Part shown: positions 16,144-23,956 of the stretch, piece by piece
How positions within the stretch are numbered: position 1 is the first letter of the stretch
Layout of the letters: every line of letters begins with the position of its first letter
Assembly (NCBI GenBank): GCA_035501495.1
Contig: DATJWB010000314.1
Span: 62,001 to 126,000, forward strand
Source: JAIQFL01 sp035501495
Lineage (GTDB): Bacteria; Acidobacteriota; Terriglobia; Bryobacterales; Bryobacteraceae
Direction: 5' to 3'
Length of the DNA stretch: 64,000 nucleotides
Notes under the pieces: generated by a model
Database searches by the model: none
What the model was told of the DNA's origin: nothing
The model's input: only the letters and a program-made list of their open reading frames with translations
Position numbers and translations under genes: made by a program

Positions 16144-18309
16144 ATGGCGTTCCAGTTCGGGGTCTTTGAAGTAGATCCGCGGGCTGGCGAACTGCGTAAG
16201 CACGGAGTGCGCATCAAGCTTCAGGAACAGCCGCTCAAAATCTTGCTTTGTCTTCTGGAGAATCACGGGCAGGTAGTGACTCGCGAGCAGATTCAGCAGA
16301 AGCTCTGGCCCGACAACACCTATGTGGACTTTGAGAATGCCATCAACAGTGCCATCCGGAAACTGCGGGAAGCGCTTAACGACAGCTCCGACAATCCGCG
16401 ATTCGTCGAGACTCTCCCGCGGCGCGGATACCGCTTCGTAGCGCCGGTTACGCAGAAGACAGGTCCGCACCCCGAGCAGGGCATCGCAGATCTGAAAGTG
16501 GTGCATGAGAACCCGAAGGAGGAGCCGGAATCGGGTGTAGCGCCGGCGGCGTCGGGGGCCGCGCGGACGAAGCGCTGGGAGCGGGGAGGGGCCGCGGCGC
16601 TGGTTGGGCTGATCGCAGCCGCAGCCGTAATCTTCTGGATTGTGCGCGAGAATCAGGCGCCACAGGCGCCGCTGCAGACAGTGCCCCTGACGGCCTTTCG
16701 GGGCTATGAGCGGTACCCGAGCTTCTCTCCCGACGGAAACCAGGTGGCGTTTAGCTGGGACGGCGAGAAGCAGGACAATTTCGACATTTATGTAATGCAG
16801 ATCGGATCCGGCAGGCCGCTACGGCTCACCATGGACCCGGCGCCGGACGAGGCTCCGGCGTGGTCGCCTGACGGGAAGTCCATCGCGTTTGTTCGCCACG
16901 CTGCCGACAAGTGGAGAATTATGGTGATCCCCACACTGGGAGGTTCCGAGCGGCAGCTTGCGGAACTGCTGGACGCCCCAAACACCAGCACCTTGTTCTT
17001 TGATCTGCCCTCCACAAGCTGGTCGCCGGATGGCCGCTGGTTGGTGGTCAGCGGGAGAGATTCTCCAACGCAGCCGAATGCCTTATGGCTGGTCTCGATT
17101 GAGAGCGGGGAGAAGCGGCGGCTCACGGTTCCGCCAGCAAGCACCCGGGGCGACTTCTCTGGCGCTTTCTCTCCGGACGGACGGACCGTAGCGTTCATCC
17201 GGTCGAGCGCATTTCAGGCCAGTGACGTGTATGTGCTCCCCCTGGCCGGCGATCTGACTGCGAGTGCCGAACCGAGGCGGCTCACCAAAGACAATCGTTC
17301 AATTTCAGGAATCTCCTGGACTGCCGATGGCCGCGCACTCATCTTTTCCTCCAACCACGGGGGCACACTTGCGCTGCGGCGAATGCCAGTTTCGGGTTCG
17401 AAGGAATCGGTTCCCTTGAGCATCGGCGAAAATGGAGCCATGCCATCGATTTCCCGTTTGGGGAAGCGATTGGCTTACAGCCAATCGATCACCGACGGCA
17501 ACATCTGGCGCGTAAACCTTACCGACCCGTGGGATCCGCCGGCGCCGTTCCTGGCCTCCACGCGCCTGGATGCGAATCCCCAGTATTCGCTGGACGGAAA
17601 GAGAATCGCATTCGAATCGACCCGCTCGGGAAACCAGGAGGTTTGGGTAAGCGATGCGGACGGTTCCAACCCGGTGCAACTCGTGACGATAGGCCGCTCG
17701 GGGAGCCCCAGATGGTCGCCGGACGGGCAGCGGATCGCGTTCGATTCCAATGTGGACGGCCATTGGCAGATCTACATGGTGAGCGCTCAAGGTGGACGGC
17801 CGCATCGCATGACCACCGGTGCGGCCGATGATGTGAGGCCGAGTTGGTCGCCGGACGGAAACTCGATCTACTTTGCCTCCAACCGATCGGGCGGAAACCA
17901 AACGTGGCAAGTCTGGAGGATGCCGGCCGGCGGCGGGCCAGCCGTGCAGGTTACCAGGCACGGCGGTTATACTGCCTTCCCATCGACGGACGGAAAGCTC
18001 ATTTACTTCGTGAAAGACGACAGGCAGCTAAGCCCGCTGTGGAAAGCACCCGCGGAGGGCGGAGAAGAAAGCCAGGTGTTGGATGCTGTCTTCCGGGTCG
18101 GGTTTGCGGTGACGCCCGGCGGGATTTACTACTTCTCACAGGCGCGACTGCAGTACCTTGAATTCTCGACGGGGCTCTCCAAATCGATCATGATGACCGA
18201 AAGGCCCACAATCTTAGGACTAACCGTGTCGCCGGACGGCCATTGGTTGCTCTACGCCCAGAATGACCAGGGCGGAAGCGACCTCATGCTGGTGGAGAAT
18301 TTCCGCTGA
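16144..18309 (+). CDS. Membrane regulator: winged helix plus PD40 beta-propeller
   Basis: The 721-aa protein is built like CadC-type one-component regulators. An OmpR/PhoB-type winged helix fills residues 1-100 (QPLKILLCLLENHGQVVTRE, then LPRRGYRFVAPV). A Pro/Ala linker leads to one membrane helix near 145-165 (GGAAALVGLIAAAAVIFWIV). A large outer domain of repeated PD40/TolB-like blades follows, each with (S/T)xSPDGxxIAF-type motifs: YPSFSPDGNQVAF, PAWSPDGKSIAF, TSWSPDGRW, GAFSPDGRTVAF, PQYSLDGKRIAF, PRWSPDGQRIAF, PSWSPDGNSIYF. The signal and target genes are unknown. This architecture is expanded in acidobacteria. Two broken copies lie directly upstream, so this is the survivor of a tandem array. 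Confidence 0.88.
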   Translation: MAFQFGVFEVDPRAGELRKHGVRIKLQEQPLKILLCLLENHGQVVTREQIQQKLWPDNTYVDFENAINSAIRKLREALNDSSDNPRFVETLPRRGYRFVAPVTQKTGPHPEQGIADLKVVHENPKEEPESGVAPAASGAARTKRWERGGAAALVGLIAAAAVIFWIVRENQAPQAPLQTVPLTAFRGYERYPSFSPDGNQVAFSWDGEKQDNFDIYVMQIGSGRPLRLTMDPAPDEAPAWSPDGKSIAFVRHAADKWRIMVIPTLGGSERQLAELLDAPNTSTLFFDLPSTSWSPDGRWLVVSGRDSPTQPNALWLVSIESGEKRRLTVPPASTRGDFSGAFSPDGRTVAFIRSSAFQASDVYVLPLAGDLTASAEPRRLTKDNRSISGISWTADGRALIFSSNHGGTLALRRMPVSGSKESVPLSIGENGAMPSISRLGKRLAYSQSITDGNIWRVNLTDPWDPPAPFLASTRLDANPQYSLDGKRIAFESTRSGNQEVWVSDADGSNPVQLVTIGRSGSPRWSPDGQRIAFDSNVDGHWQIYMVSAQGGRPHRMTTGAADDVRPSWSPDGNSIYFASNRSGGNQTWQVWRMPAGGGPAVQVTRHGGYTAFPSTDGKLIYFVKDDRQLSPLWKAPAEGGEESQVLDAVFRVGFAVTPGGIYYFSQARLQYLEFSTGLSKSIMMTERPTILGLTVSPDGHWLLYAQNDQGGSDLMLVENFR

Positions 18310-18386
18310 AGCGTTGCGTTTATTCCGTCCGGCTTCCTCGAATGTCGCCCTTGGCGATCCCTGTTCCGCCAGGGTCTGGCCGAAAT

Positions 18387-18456
18387 CAAGTGCTAAGTCG
18401 GTGAAAATACAAGAAGGCACCCGCCGGGCTCTGGCGGGTCCCCTCAGAGCCCGCTC
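18387..18456 (+). other. Gap before alaS with a GC-rich hairpin
   Basis: The 300-nt gap between the PD40 gene and alaS contains ACCCGCC and GGCGGGT (about 18419-18439) around a 7-nt loop, which can act as a weak terminator although no T-run follows. Further on, TACAAT at 18571-18576 is a possible -10 box for alaS. I see no gene here. Confidence 0.35.
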
Positions 18457-18609
18457 CCATCTCATATATTCAATCCTCCTTCGCCGGAGACCGGGCTGAG
18501 AACCGGAGAAGCTCATTGAATCGTCGCCACGGTGAAGTACTCCCGCACGCGGAGAAGCAGCAGTCTTCGCTACAATCGTATTTAGTCCACCTCCTGAAGG
18601 AATCTTCCC

Positions 18610-21261
18610 GTGACAGGTCACGAAATCAGACAGCGTTTTCTCGACTTCTTTGCCCAAAGAGGCCACCGCGTGGTGCGGAGCTCTTCGCTGGTTCCGGCGA
18701 ACGACCCTACCCTGCTGTTCACCAACGCCGGAATGAATCAGTTTAAAGACGTCTTCCTGGGCTTGGAAAAGCGCGATTACGCACGCGCCGCCACTTCGCA
18801 GAAGTGCGTGCGCGCGGGCGGCAAGCATAACGATCTGGAGAACGTCGGCTACACCCGGCGGCATCACACCTTCTTCGAGATGCTGGGCAATTTCTCGTTC
18901 GGCGACTACTTCAAGGCGGATGCGATCGCGTACGCCTGGGACCTGATCACCAAAGAATACGGGCTGCCGAAAGACAAGCTGTACGTCACCGTTTTCCGCG
19001 AGGACGATGACGCCGAGGAGTTATGGCAGAAGGTGGCAGGCGTCCCCAAGAGCCGGATCTTCCGGCTGGACGAGAAAGACAATTTCTGGCAGATGGGCGA
19101 TACCGGCCCGTGCGGCCCGTGCTCGGAGATTTATTACGATTTCGGCTCTTCGGCGGCGGATCCGGGGAAAGAAGACGTAGCGTTTCCTGGGGATGCGGGC
19201 GACCGGTATGTCGAAATCTGGAACCTCGTGTTCATGCAATTCGACCGGGACAGCTCCGGGAAACTGACTCCTTTGCCGCGGCCCTCCATCGATACCGGCA
19301 TGGGGCTCGAGCGTACCGCCGCCGTGCTCCAGGGCAAGCTTTCGAATTACGACACGGACCTGATCAAGCCGATCATCGATTACTCCGCCGACCTGTTTGG
19401 GTCGCGGGTGACCGGGGTGGATGGCGAGTCGCAGGCTCGTGTGGCCACCGCGCTGCGCATCGCCGCGGATCACGCCCGCGCCACCGCATTTCTGGTACAC
19501 GACGGCGTGCTGCCGGCGAACGAAGGCCGTGGCTATGTTCTACGCAAAATCATGCGGCGGGCGATGCGCAATGTCCGCATGATCGGGGTACAAGAGCCGT
19601 TTCTGTATAAGCTCACCGGCTTCGTGGCGGAGCTGATGCAGGGGCCCTATCCGGAAATGATGGAGAGCGTGCAGCGGGTGGCGCGCATCGTAAAGGATGA
19701 AGAGCATCGCTATGCCAGCACGTTCCTGGAGGCGGAGAAGCAATTCCACGATGCCATCCGTTCGCTTGCCGGACACACCATTCCCGGCGCGGTGTCGTTC
19801 AAGCTGTACGACACATATGGCCTGGCGCTCGACGAGCAGGTGGATATGGCTCGGGAGCACGGTCTGGCCATCGATCATGGAGGCTTCGAGCAGGAGATGG
19901 AGCGCCAGAGGGAGCGCGCCCGGGCGAGCTGGAAGGGCGGCGAAAGGGGCGCGGTGGTTCCGGCCTATCAGAAGCTGCTGGAATATGGCCGCACGCGGTT
20001 CCTGGGCTATGGCGAGTTAGAGGCGGAATCACGGGTGGTAGGCCTGCTGGTGGACAAGCAACCGGTGGAGACCGTGCCGGCCGGAGTCAAGGCCGAGGTG
20101 GTGTTCGATCAGACGCCGTTTTACGCCGAGGCGGGCGGGCAGGTAGGCGATCGCGGGGCGCTCTATTCCTCCTCGTCGGAAAGAGTCGCGGAGGTGGAGA
20201 CGGCCTTCCCGGGCATTCCCGGACTGACGGTGCATCGCGTTCGAACTCAGGCCCCGATTTCGGTGGGCGACATTCTGCGGGCCGAGGTGGCGGCGCCGTT
20301 GCGCGATGCCACGCGGCGCAATCATACGGCGACGCACCTGTTACACGCCGCGCTGCGCCAAGTGCTGGGCACGCACGTGAAGCAGGCGGGCAGCGTGGTG
20401 GAACCGGGGAGGCTGCGCTTCGACTTTACCCATTATGCGGCCATGGACCGGGCCGAGATCGACGAAGTCGAGCGGCTGATGAACGAGCAGATCCTCCGCA
20501 ATACGGGCGTCGAGACCAACATCATGGCGCTCGATCAGGCGATCTCGACGGGCGCCATGGCGCTGTTCGGCGAAAAGTACGGCGAGGAGGTTCGCGTGGT
20601 GACGGTTCCGGGCTTCAGCCGGGAACTGTGCGGCGGCACGCACGTACGGCGGACCGGCGATATCGGGGTTTGCAAGGTGGTGTACGAGGGCAGTATTTCC
20701 GCGGGAGTCCGGCGCATCGAGGCACTCACGGGCGAGGCGGCTCTTCGTCAATACCAGGATGCCACGGACTCGTTGCGGCGCCTTTCCGGATTGTTGAAGG
20801 CATCCGAACCGGAGCTCGTGGAACAGGTAGAGAGACTGCTGGCCGCCGAGAAGGCGCAGACACGCGAGGTGGACCACCTCAAAGAGAAGCTGGCGCACGC
20901 CGCCGTGGGAACGCTGGAAGGGCAGACTCGCACCATCAAAGATGTCCGGGTGCTGGCGGCACGGCTGGAGGGCATGGACCGGCAGCAGATGCGTTCGCTG
21001 GTTGACTCGCTGCGCAACCAGTGGAAGTCGGCCGTGGTGGTGCTGGGTTCGATCGAAAACGGCGGAATCTCCCTGGTGGCGGGTGTGACCAAAGACCTGA
21101 CGGGCAAGGTTCATGCCGGTAAACTGGTGGGGTCGGTGGCACAGGCCGTGGGCGGCAAGGGCGGCGGGCGTCCGGATATGGCCGAAGGAGGCGGGAAGGA
21201 CGTGCCGGCCCTGGATCGGGCGCTGGAAGCCGTCTATCGCGAAGTGGAAGGCAAACTATAA
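18610..21261 (+). CDS. alaS: Alanine--tRNA ligase
   Basis: AlaRS charges tRNA-Ala and edits mischarged Ser/Gly. The 883-aa protein has the class II catalytic domain at the N-terminus (RVVRSSSLVPANDPTLLFTN, GMNQFKDVFLG, RAGGKHNDLENVGYTRRHHT). The editing domain has the zinc-type motifs HTATHLL and CGGTH. The C-terminal C-Ala domain ends in GGGRPDMAEGGG. All parts are present and the length is normal. Translation starts at GTG 18610 with GAAGG 9 nt upstream. It appears monocistronic. Confidence 0.97.
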   Translation: MTGHEIRQRFLDFFAQRGHRVVRSSSLVPANDPTLLFTNAGMNQFKDVFLGLEKRDYARAATSQKCVRAGGKHNDLENVGYTRRHHTFFEMLGNFSFGDYFKADAIAYAWDLITKEYGLPKDKLYVTVFREDDDAEELWQKVAGVPKSRIFRLDEKDNFWQMGDTGPCGPCSEIYYDFGSSAADPGKEDVAFPGDAGDRYVEIWNLVFMQFDRDSSGKLTPLPRPSIDTGMGLERTAAVLQGKLSNYDTDLIKPIIDYSADLFGSRVTGVDGESQARVATALRIAADHARATAFLVHDGVLPANEGRGYVLRKIMRRAMRNVRMIGVQEPFLYKLTGFVAELMQGPYPEMMESVQRVARIVKDEEHRYASTFLEAEKQFHDAIRSLAGHTIPGAVSFKLYDTYGLALDEQVDMAREHGLAIDHGGFEQEMERQRERARASWKGGERGAVVPAYQKLLEYGRTRFLGYGELEAESRVVGLLVDKQPVETVPAGVKAEVVFDQTPFYAEAGGQVGDRGALYSSSSERVAEVETAFPGIPGLTVHRVRTQAPISVGDILRAEVAAPLRDATRRNHTATHLLHAALRQVLGTHVKQAGSVVEPGRLRFDFTHYAAMDRAEIDEVERLMNEQILRNTGVETNIMALDQAISTGAMALFGEKYGEEVRVVTVPGFSRELCGGTHVRRTGDIGVCKVVYEGSISAGVRRIEALTGEAALRQYQDATDSLRRLSGLLKASEPELVEQVERLLAAEKAQTREVDHLKEKLAHAAVGTLEGQTRTIKDVRVLAARLEGMDRQQMRSLVDSLRNQWKSAVVVLGSIENGGISLVAGVTKDLTGKVHAGKLVGSVAQAVGGKGGGRPDMAEGGGKDVPALDRALEAVYREVEGKL

Positions 21262-21265
21262 GACC

Positions 21266-21345
21266 GCCGCAGGCGAGACCGCCTGCGCCACCAAACAAGT
21301 CCAGCGCGTGCATTGGTGGGGCAGGCGCTTTCGCCTGCCGTTGCA
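21266..21345. repeat. Paired palindromes after alaS
   Basis: There are two hairpins. The first is GCAGGCG/CGCCTGC (21269-21275 and 21280-21286). The second is GGCAGGCG/CGCCTGCC (21320-21327 and 21332-21339), a perfect 8-bp stem with CTTT loop. The inner ends read GCGCCACC and GGTGGGGC, so the two are inverted copies of each other. They may terminate alaS. The outer motif resembles the GTGGCGC repeat family of this window but lacks its second hairpin. Confidence 0.6.
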
Positions 21346-21420
21346 GCTGAATACGATTCTTCACGCTCCCTGACGGCCGCGGGCTCGGAGCCGGCGTGAG
21401 CAACCGGTACGAAGGCACCA

Positions 21421-22407
21421 ATGACTGAATCCTTTGACGTCTTAGTAGTAGGCGCCGGACCGACGGGTCTGGCGTGCGGTATTGAACTCCAGCAGCGCGG
21501 GTTGAAGACAGTGCTCGTGGAAAAGGGCTGTGTGGTGAACTCGATCTATCACTACCCCACGAACATGACCTTCTTCACTACCCCGGAATTGCTCGAGATC
21601 GGCAATATCCCGATGACGAGCCTGAATGAAAAGCCGAACCGGCACGAAGCCCTTAAGTATTACCGGCGGGTAGCCGACCACTACCGCCTGAACATACGCC
21701 AATATGAGCGGGTGGACCGGATTGAAGGCCATGACAACGGATTCCAGGTTTTTACTACCGACCGGGTCGGGTGTAACCGAATCTATCGGGTGCGTAAGGT
21801 CGTGCTGGCCACGGGTTATTATGATGTGCCTAACCGGCTGAACGTCCCCGGAGAAGACCTGGATAAGGTCATTCACTATTACAAAGAGTCCCATCCGTAC
21901 TACAACCACGACGTAGCAGTGATCGGCGCTAAGAACTCGGCGGCCATCGCGGCACTGGAGTTATGGTGGACGGGCGCGCGAGTAACACTGATTCATCGTG
22001 GAGCGGGGATCTCGAGCAAAGTGAAGTATTGGATCAAGCCAAATATCGAAAACCGCATCAAGAACGGCGAAATCCCGGCATATTTCCACTCCCGCGTCGT
22101 GGAAATCCTGCCGGATTCCGTCCGGGTGGCGACCCCGGAAGGCGAGATTTCGTTGAAGAATGACTTCGTTTTTGCGCTAATCGGTTACCAACCGGACCTG
22201 GAATTCCTGAACGCCACGGGGATTACGCTCGAACCCCAAACCCAAAAGCCGCGCACGAACCCGGACACCCTGGAAAGTGAACGTGCGGGTATTTACCTTG
22301 CGGGAGTAATTGTGGCGGGAATGCACACGAATGAAATATTTATTGAAAACGGTAGATTTCACGGCCAGTTGATCGCCCGAGCCATTGCCCGGCAACTGGT
22401 GGATTGA
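21421..22407 (+). CDS. YpdA-type bacillithiol-disulfide reductase-like flavoprotein
   Basis: The 328-aa protein is a two-domain FAD/NAD(P)H oxidoreductase. The N-terminal FAD site is VVGAGPTGLACGIELQQRG and the second Rossmann site is VAVIGAKNSAAIAALELWW. The end (GIYLAGVIVAGMHTNEIFIE) is typical of YpdA. YpdA proteins lack the CxxC pair of thioredoxin reductase and reduce bacillithiol disulfide; a CxxC is also absent here. The family is expected in bacillithiol-making bacteria, which includes some acidobacteria. The ATG at 21421 is the chosen start; no strong ribosome site is seen. Confidence 0.85.
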   Translation: MTESFDVLVVGAGPTGLACGIELQQRGLKTVLVEKGCVVNSIYHYPTNMTFFTTPELLEIGNIPMTSLNEKPNRHEALKYYRRVADHYRLNIRQYERVDRIEGHDNGFQVFTTDRVGCNRIYRVRKVVLATGYYDVPNRLNVPGEDLDKVIHYYKESHPYYNHDVAVIGAKNSAAIAALELWWTGARVTLIHRGAGISSKVKYWIKPNIENRIKNGEIPAYFHSRVVEILPDSVRVATPEGEISLKNDFVFALIGYQPDLEFLNATGITLEPQTQKPRTNPDTLESERAGIYLAGVIVAGMHTNEIFIENGRFHGQLIARAIARQLVD

Positions 22408-22532
22408 ATACCCTTTCCCAACTTTCGCATAACCAATTGTCAATTACCATACATGACGTAGTACTTCTATATCTACAGGAAATGAAACGAGCACGGGTAG
22501 GCTGGAATCTAATTTATTGAGGAGGCCCGACC

Positions 22533-22778
22533 ATGCTCCACTCACTATTTAACTCGTTGTTTGGTTGTTCACATCAACGTACCACTTTCCCCCAGACGCC
22601 CGGGCGGAAATCTGCGGGGTATTCGGCTTCCAGCGCCACGCGAAGTGGAACGTATGTTGTCTGTCTGGACTGCGGCAAGGAATTCGCGTACGACTGGGAG
22701 GGAATGCGGATTGGCCGGCAGGTGCACGCCTCAGCGGCCGGAGCACCAGTTGCCGCGGCGCAGCCCAGTTTTCGCTGA
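22533..22778 (+). CDS. Small CxxC zinc-ribbon-like protein
   Basis: The 81-aa protein has a GCSH motif near residue 11 and CLDCGKEFAYDW near residue 45. Two Cys/His groups could hold one zinc ion as in a small zinc ribbon. A good ribosome site GAGGAGG lies just before the ATG. Proteins with the same CLDCGKEF(A/P)YDW core are common in acidobacterial genomes as far as I know, but no function is established. The upstream 125 nt are AT-rich and may contain its promoter, although no clean -35/-10 pair is visible. Confidence 0.75.
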   Translation: MLHSLFNSLFGCSHQRTTFPQTPGRKSAGYSASSATRSGTYVVCLDCGKEFAYDWEGMRIGRQVHASAAGAPVAAAQPSFR

Positions 22779-22840
22779 CAAGGGTTGTTCAGTCCCCGCC
22801 GAGAACTCGCTTCACGACTGACACGGCCAGATATGTGTGT

Positions 22841-23956
22841 TCAAGACGGAGTAATACTACCGAGTACTACGGGGTGTTTTGCACCTGTTGCCGAAGGTAA
22901 GTTCGAGGGCTCCTGGTGCCATGTCTCGTGTGCCAGGATGGCGAAGGCAATAGCTTCCTTGGCGTCGGCATTTATGCCGTGGTCGGTTGAAGTGGAGATG
23001 GTCACCCTGGGCAATTCGCGCCGCAGGATCGCCATGATTTGAGGATTGTGAACACCGCCTCCCGAGACGATTACCTCCCACGGCCAGCCCCAGGCGAAGA
23101 AGCCGATCGCCAGGGCAATGGTCCCGGCCGTCAGCTCGGTCGCGGTGGCGATCAGATCGGCGAGCGGCAGGCGCGACTTCTTCAAACGGGCGACAAACTC
23201 CGCGCCGTACTGTTCACGGCCAACACTCTTGGGGAGTTTGCGGGTGTAGTAGGGGTCGCGCAGAAGCTCGCCTAACAACTTCTGATTCACTCGTCCCGAT
23301 CTGGCGATCCTCCCGCCCTGGTCGTATCGTAGCTTGCCTTTGGAATATTCCCGCGCCAGAGCGTCGATGACCATGTTGCCGGGGCCGGTGTCGCAGGCCA
23401 CGACCTGCTCCGGCCGGGCGCCTGGCGGGATCACCGTAATGTTGGCGATGCCTCCGATGTTGAGCGCAATGCGGGTGCGCCGGGGGTGGCGGAACAGCAG
23501 GTAGTCCACGTACGGCACCAGCGGCGCCCCTTCCCCGCCGGCCGCGATGTCACGCGCGCGGAAACTGGAGACCACCGGCACGCCGGTCTGTTCGGAGATG
23601 ACCGCCGGTTCGCCGATTTGCAGGGTGTGCACGCCGCCCTGGTGATAGACGGTCTGGCCGTGACAGCCGATCAACTGGACGGCTCCGAAGCGCTTGACCG
23701 CGCGCAGAACGGCGCGAGCGTAGAGTTCGCCAAGCTGAAAGTTCAAGGCGGAAAGGGCGCCGGTGTGCTGCCCCGGCCCGCGCTTTTGACCGCCGCCCGA
23801 AACCTGCAGGATTGCCGACCGGACGTTTTCCGGATATGGCGCGGACTGAAACCCGATGGTCTCCACACGGATCCGTCCGCGCCTGCGACTCACTTCGACG
23901 ATGGCGACATCGATGCCGTCGAGCGACGTTCCACTCATCACTCCCGCGACCTTCAC
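22841..23956 (-). CDS. anmK: Anhydro-N-acetylmuramic acid kinase
   Basis: AnmK phosphorylates 1,6-anhydro-MurNAc during peptidoglycan recycling, giving MurNAc-6-phosphate. The 371-aa protein starts with VAGVMSGTSLDGIDVAIVEV, the family signature. It has ACDTGPGNMVIDAL and the C-terminal ATPase-fold motif VSGGGVHNPQIM. The length is normal. The start overlaps the mutS stop (ATGA), so it is coupled to mutS and transcribed after it. Other recycling genes are not present in the window. Confidence 0.95.
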   Translation of the reverse strand: MKVAGVMSGTSLDGIDVAIVEVSRRRGRIRVETIGFQSAPYPENVRSAILQVSGGGQKRGPGQHTGALSALNFQLGELYARAVLRAVKRFGAVQLIGCHGQTVYHQGGVHTLQIGEPAVISEQTGVPVVSSFRARDIAAGGEGAPLVPYVDYLLFRHPRRTRIALNIGGIANITVIPPGARPEQVVACDTGPGNMVIDALAREYSKGKLRYDQGGRIARSGRVNQKLLGELLRDPYYTRKLPKSVGREQYGAEFVARLKKSRLPLADLIATATELTAGTIALAIGFFAWGWPWEVIVSGGGVHNPQIMAILRRELPRVTISTSTDHGINADAKEAIAFAILAHETWHQEPSNLPSATGAKHPVVLGSITPS

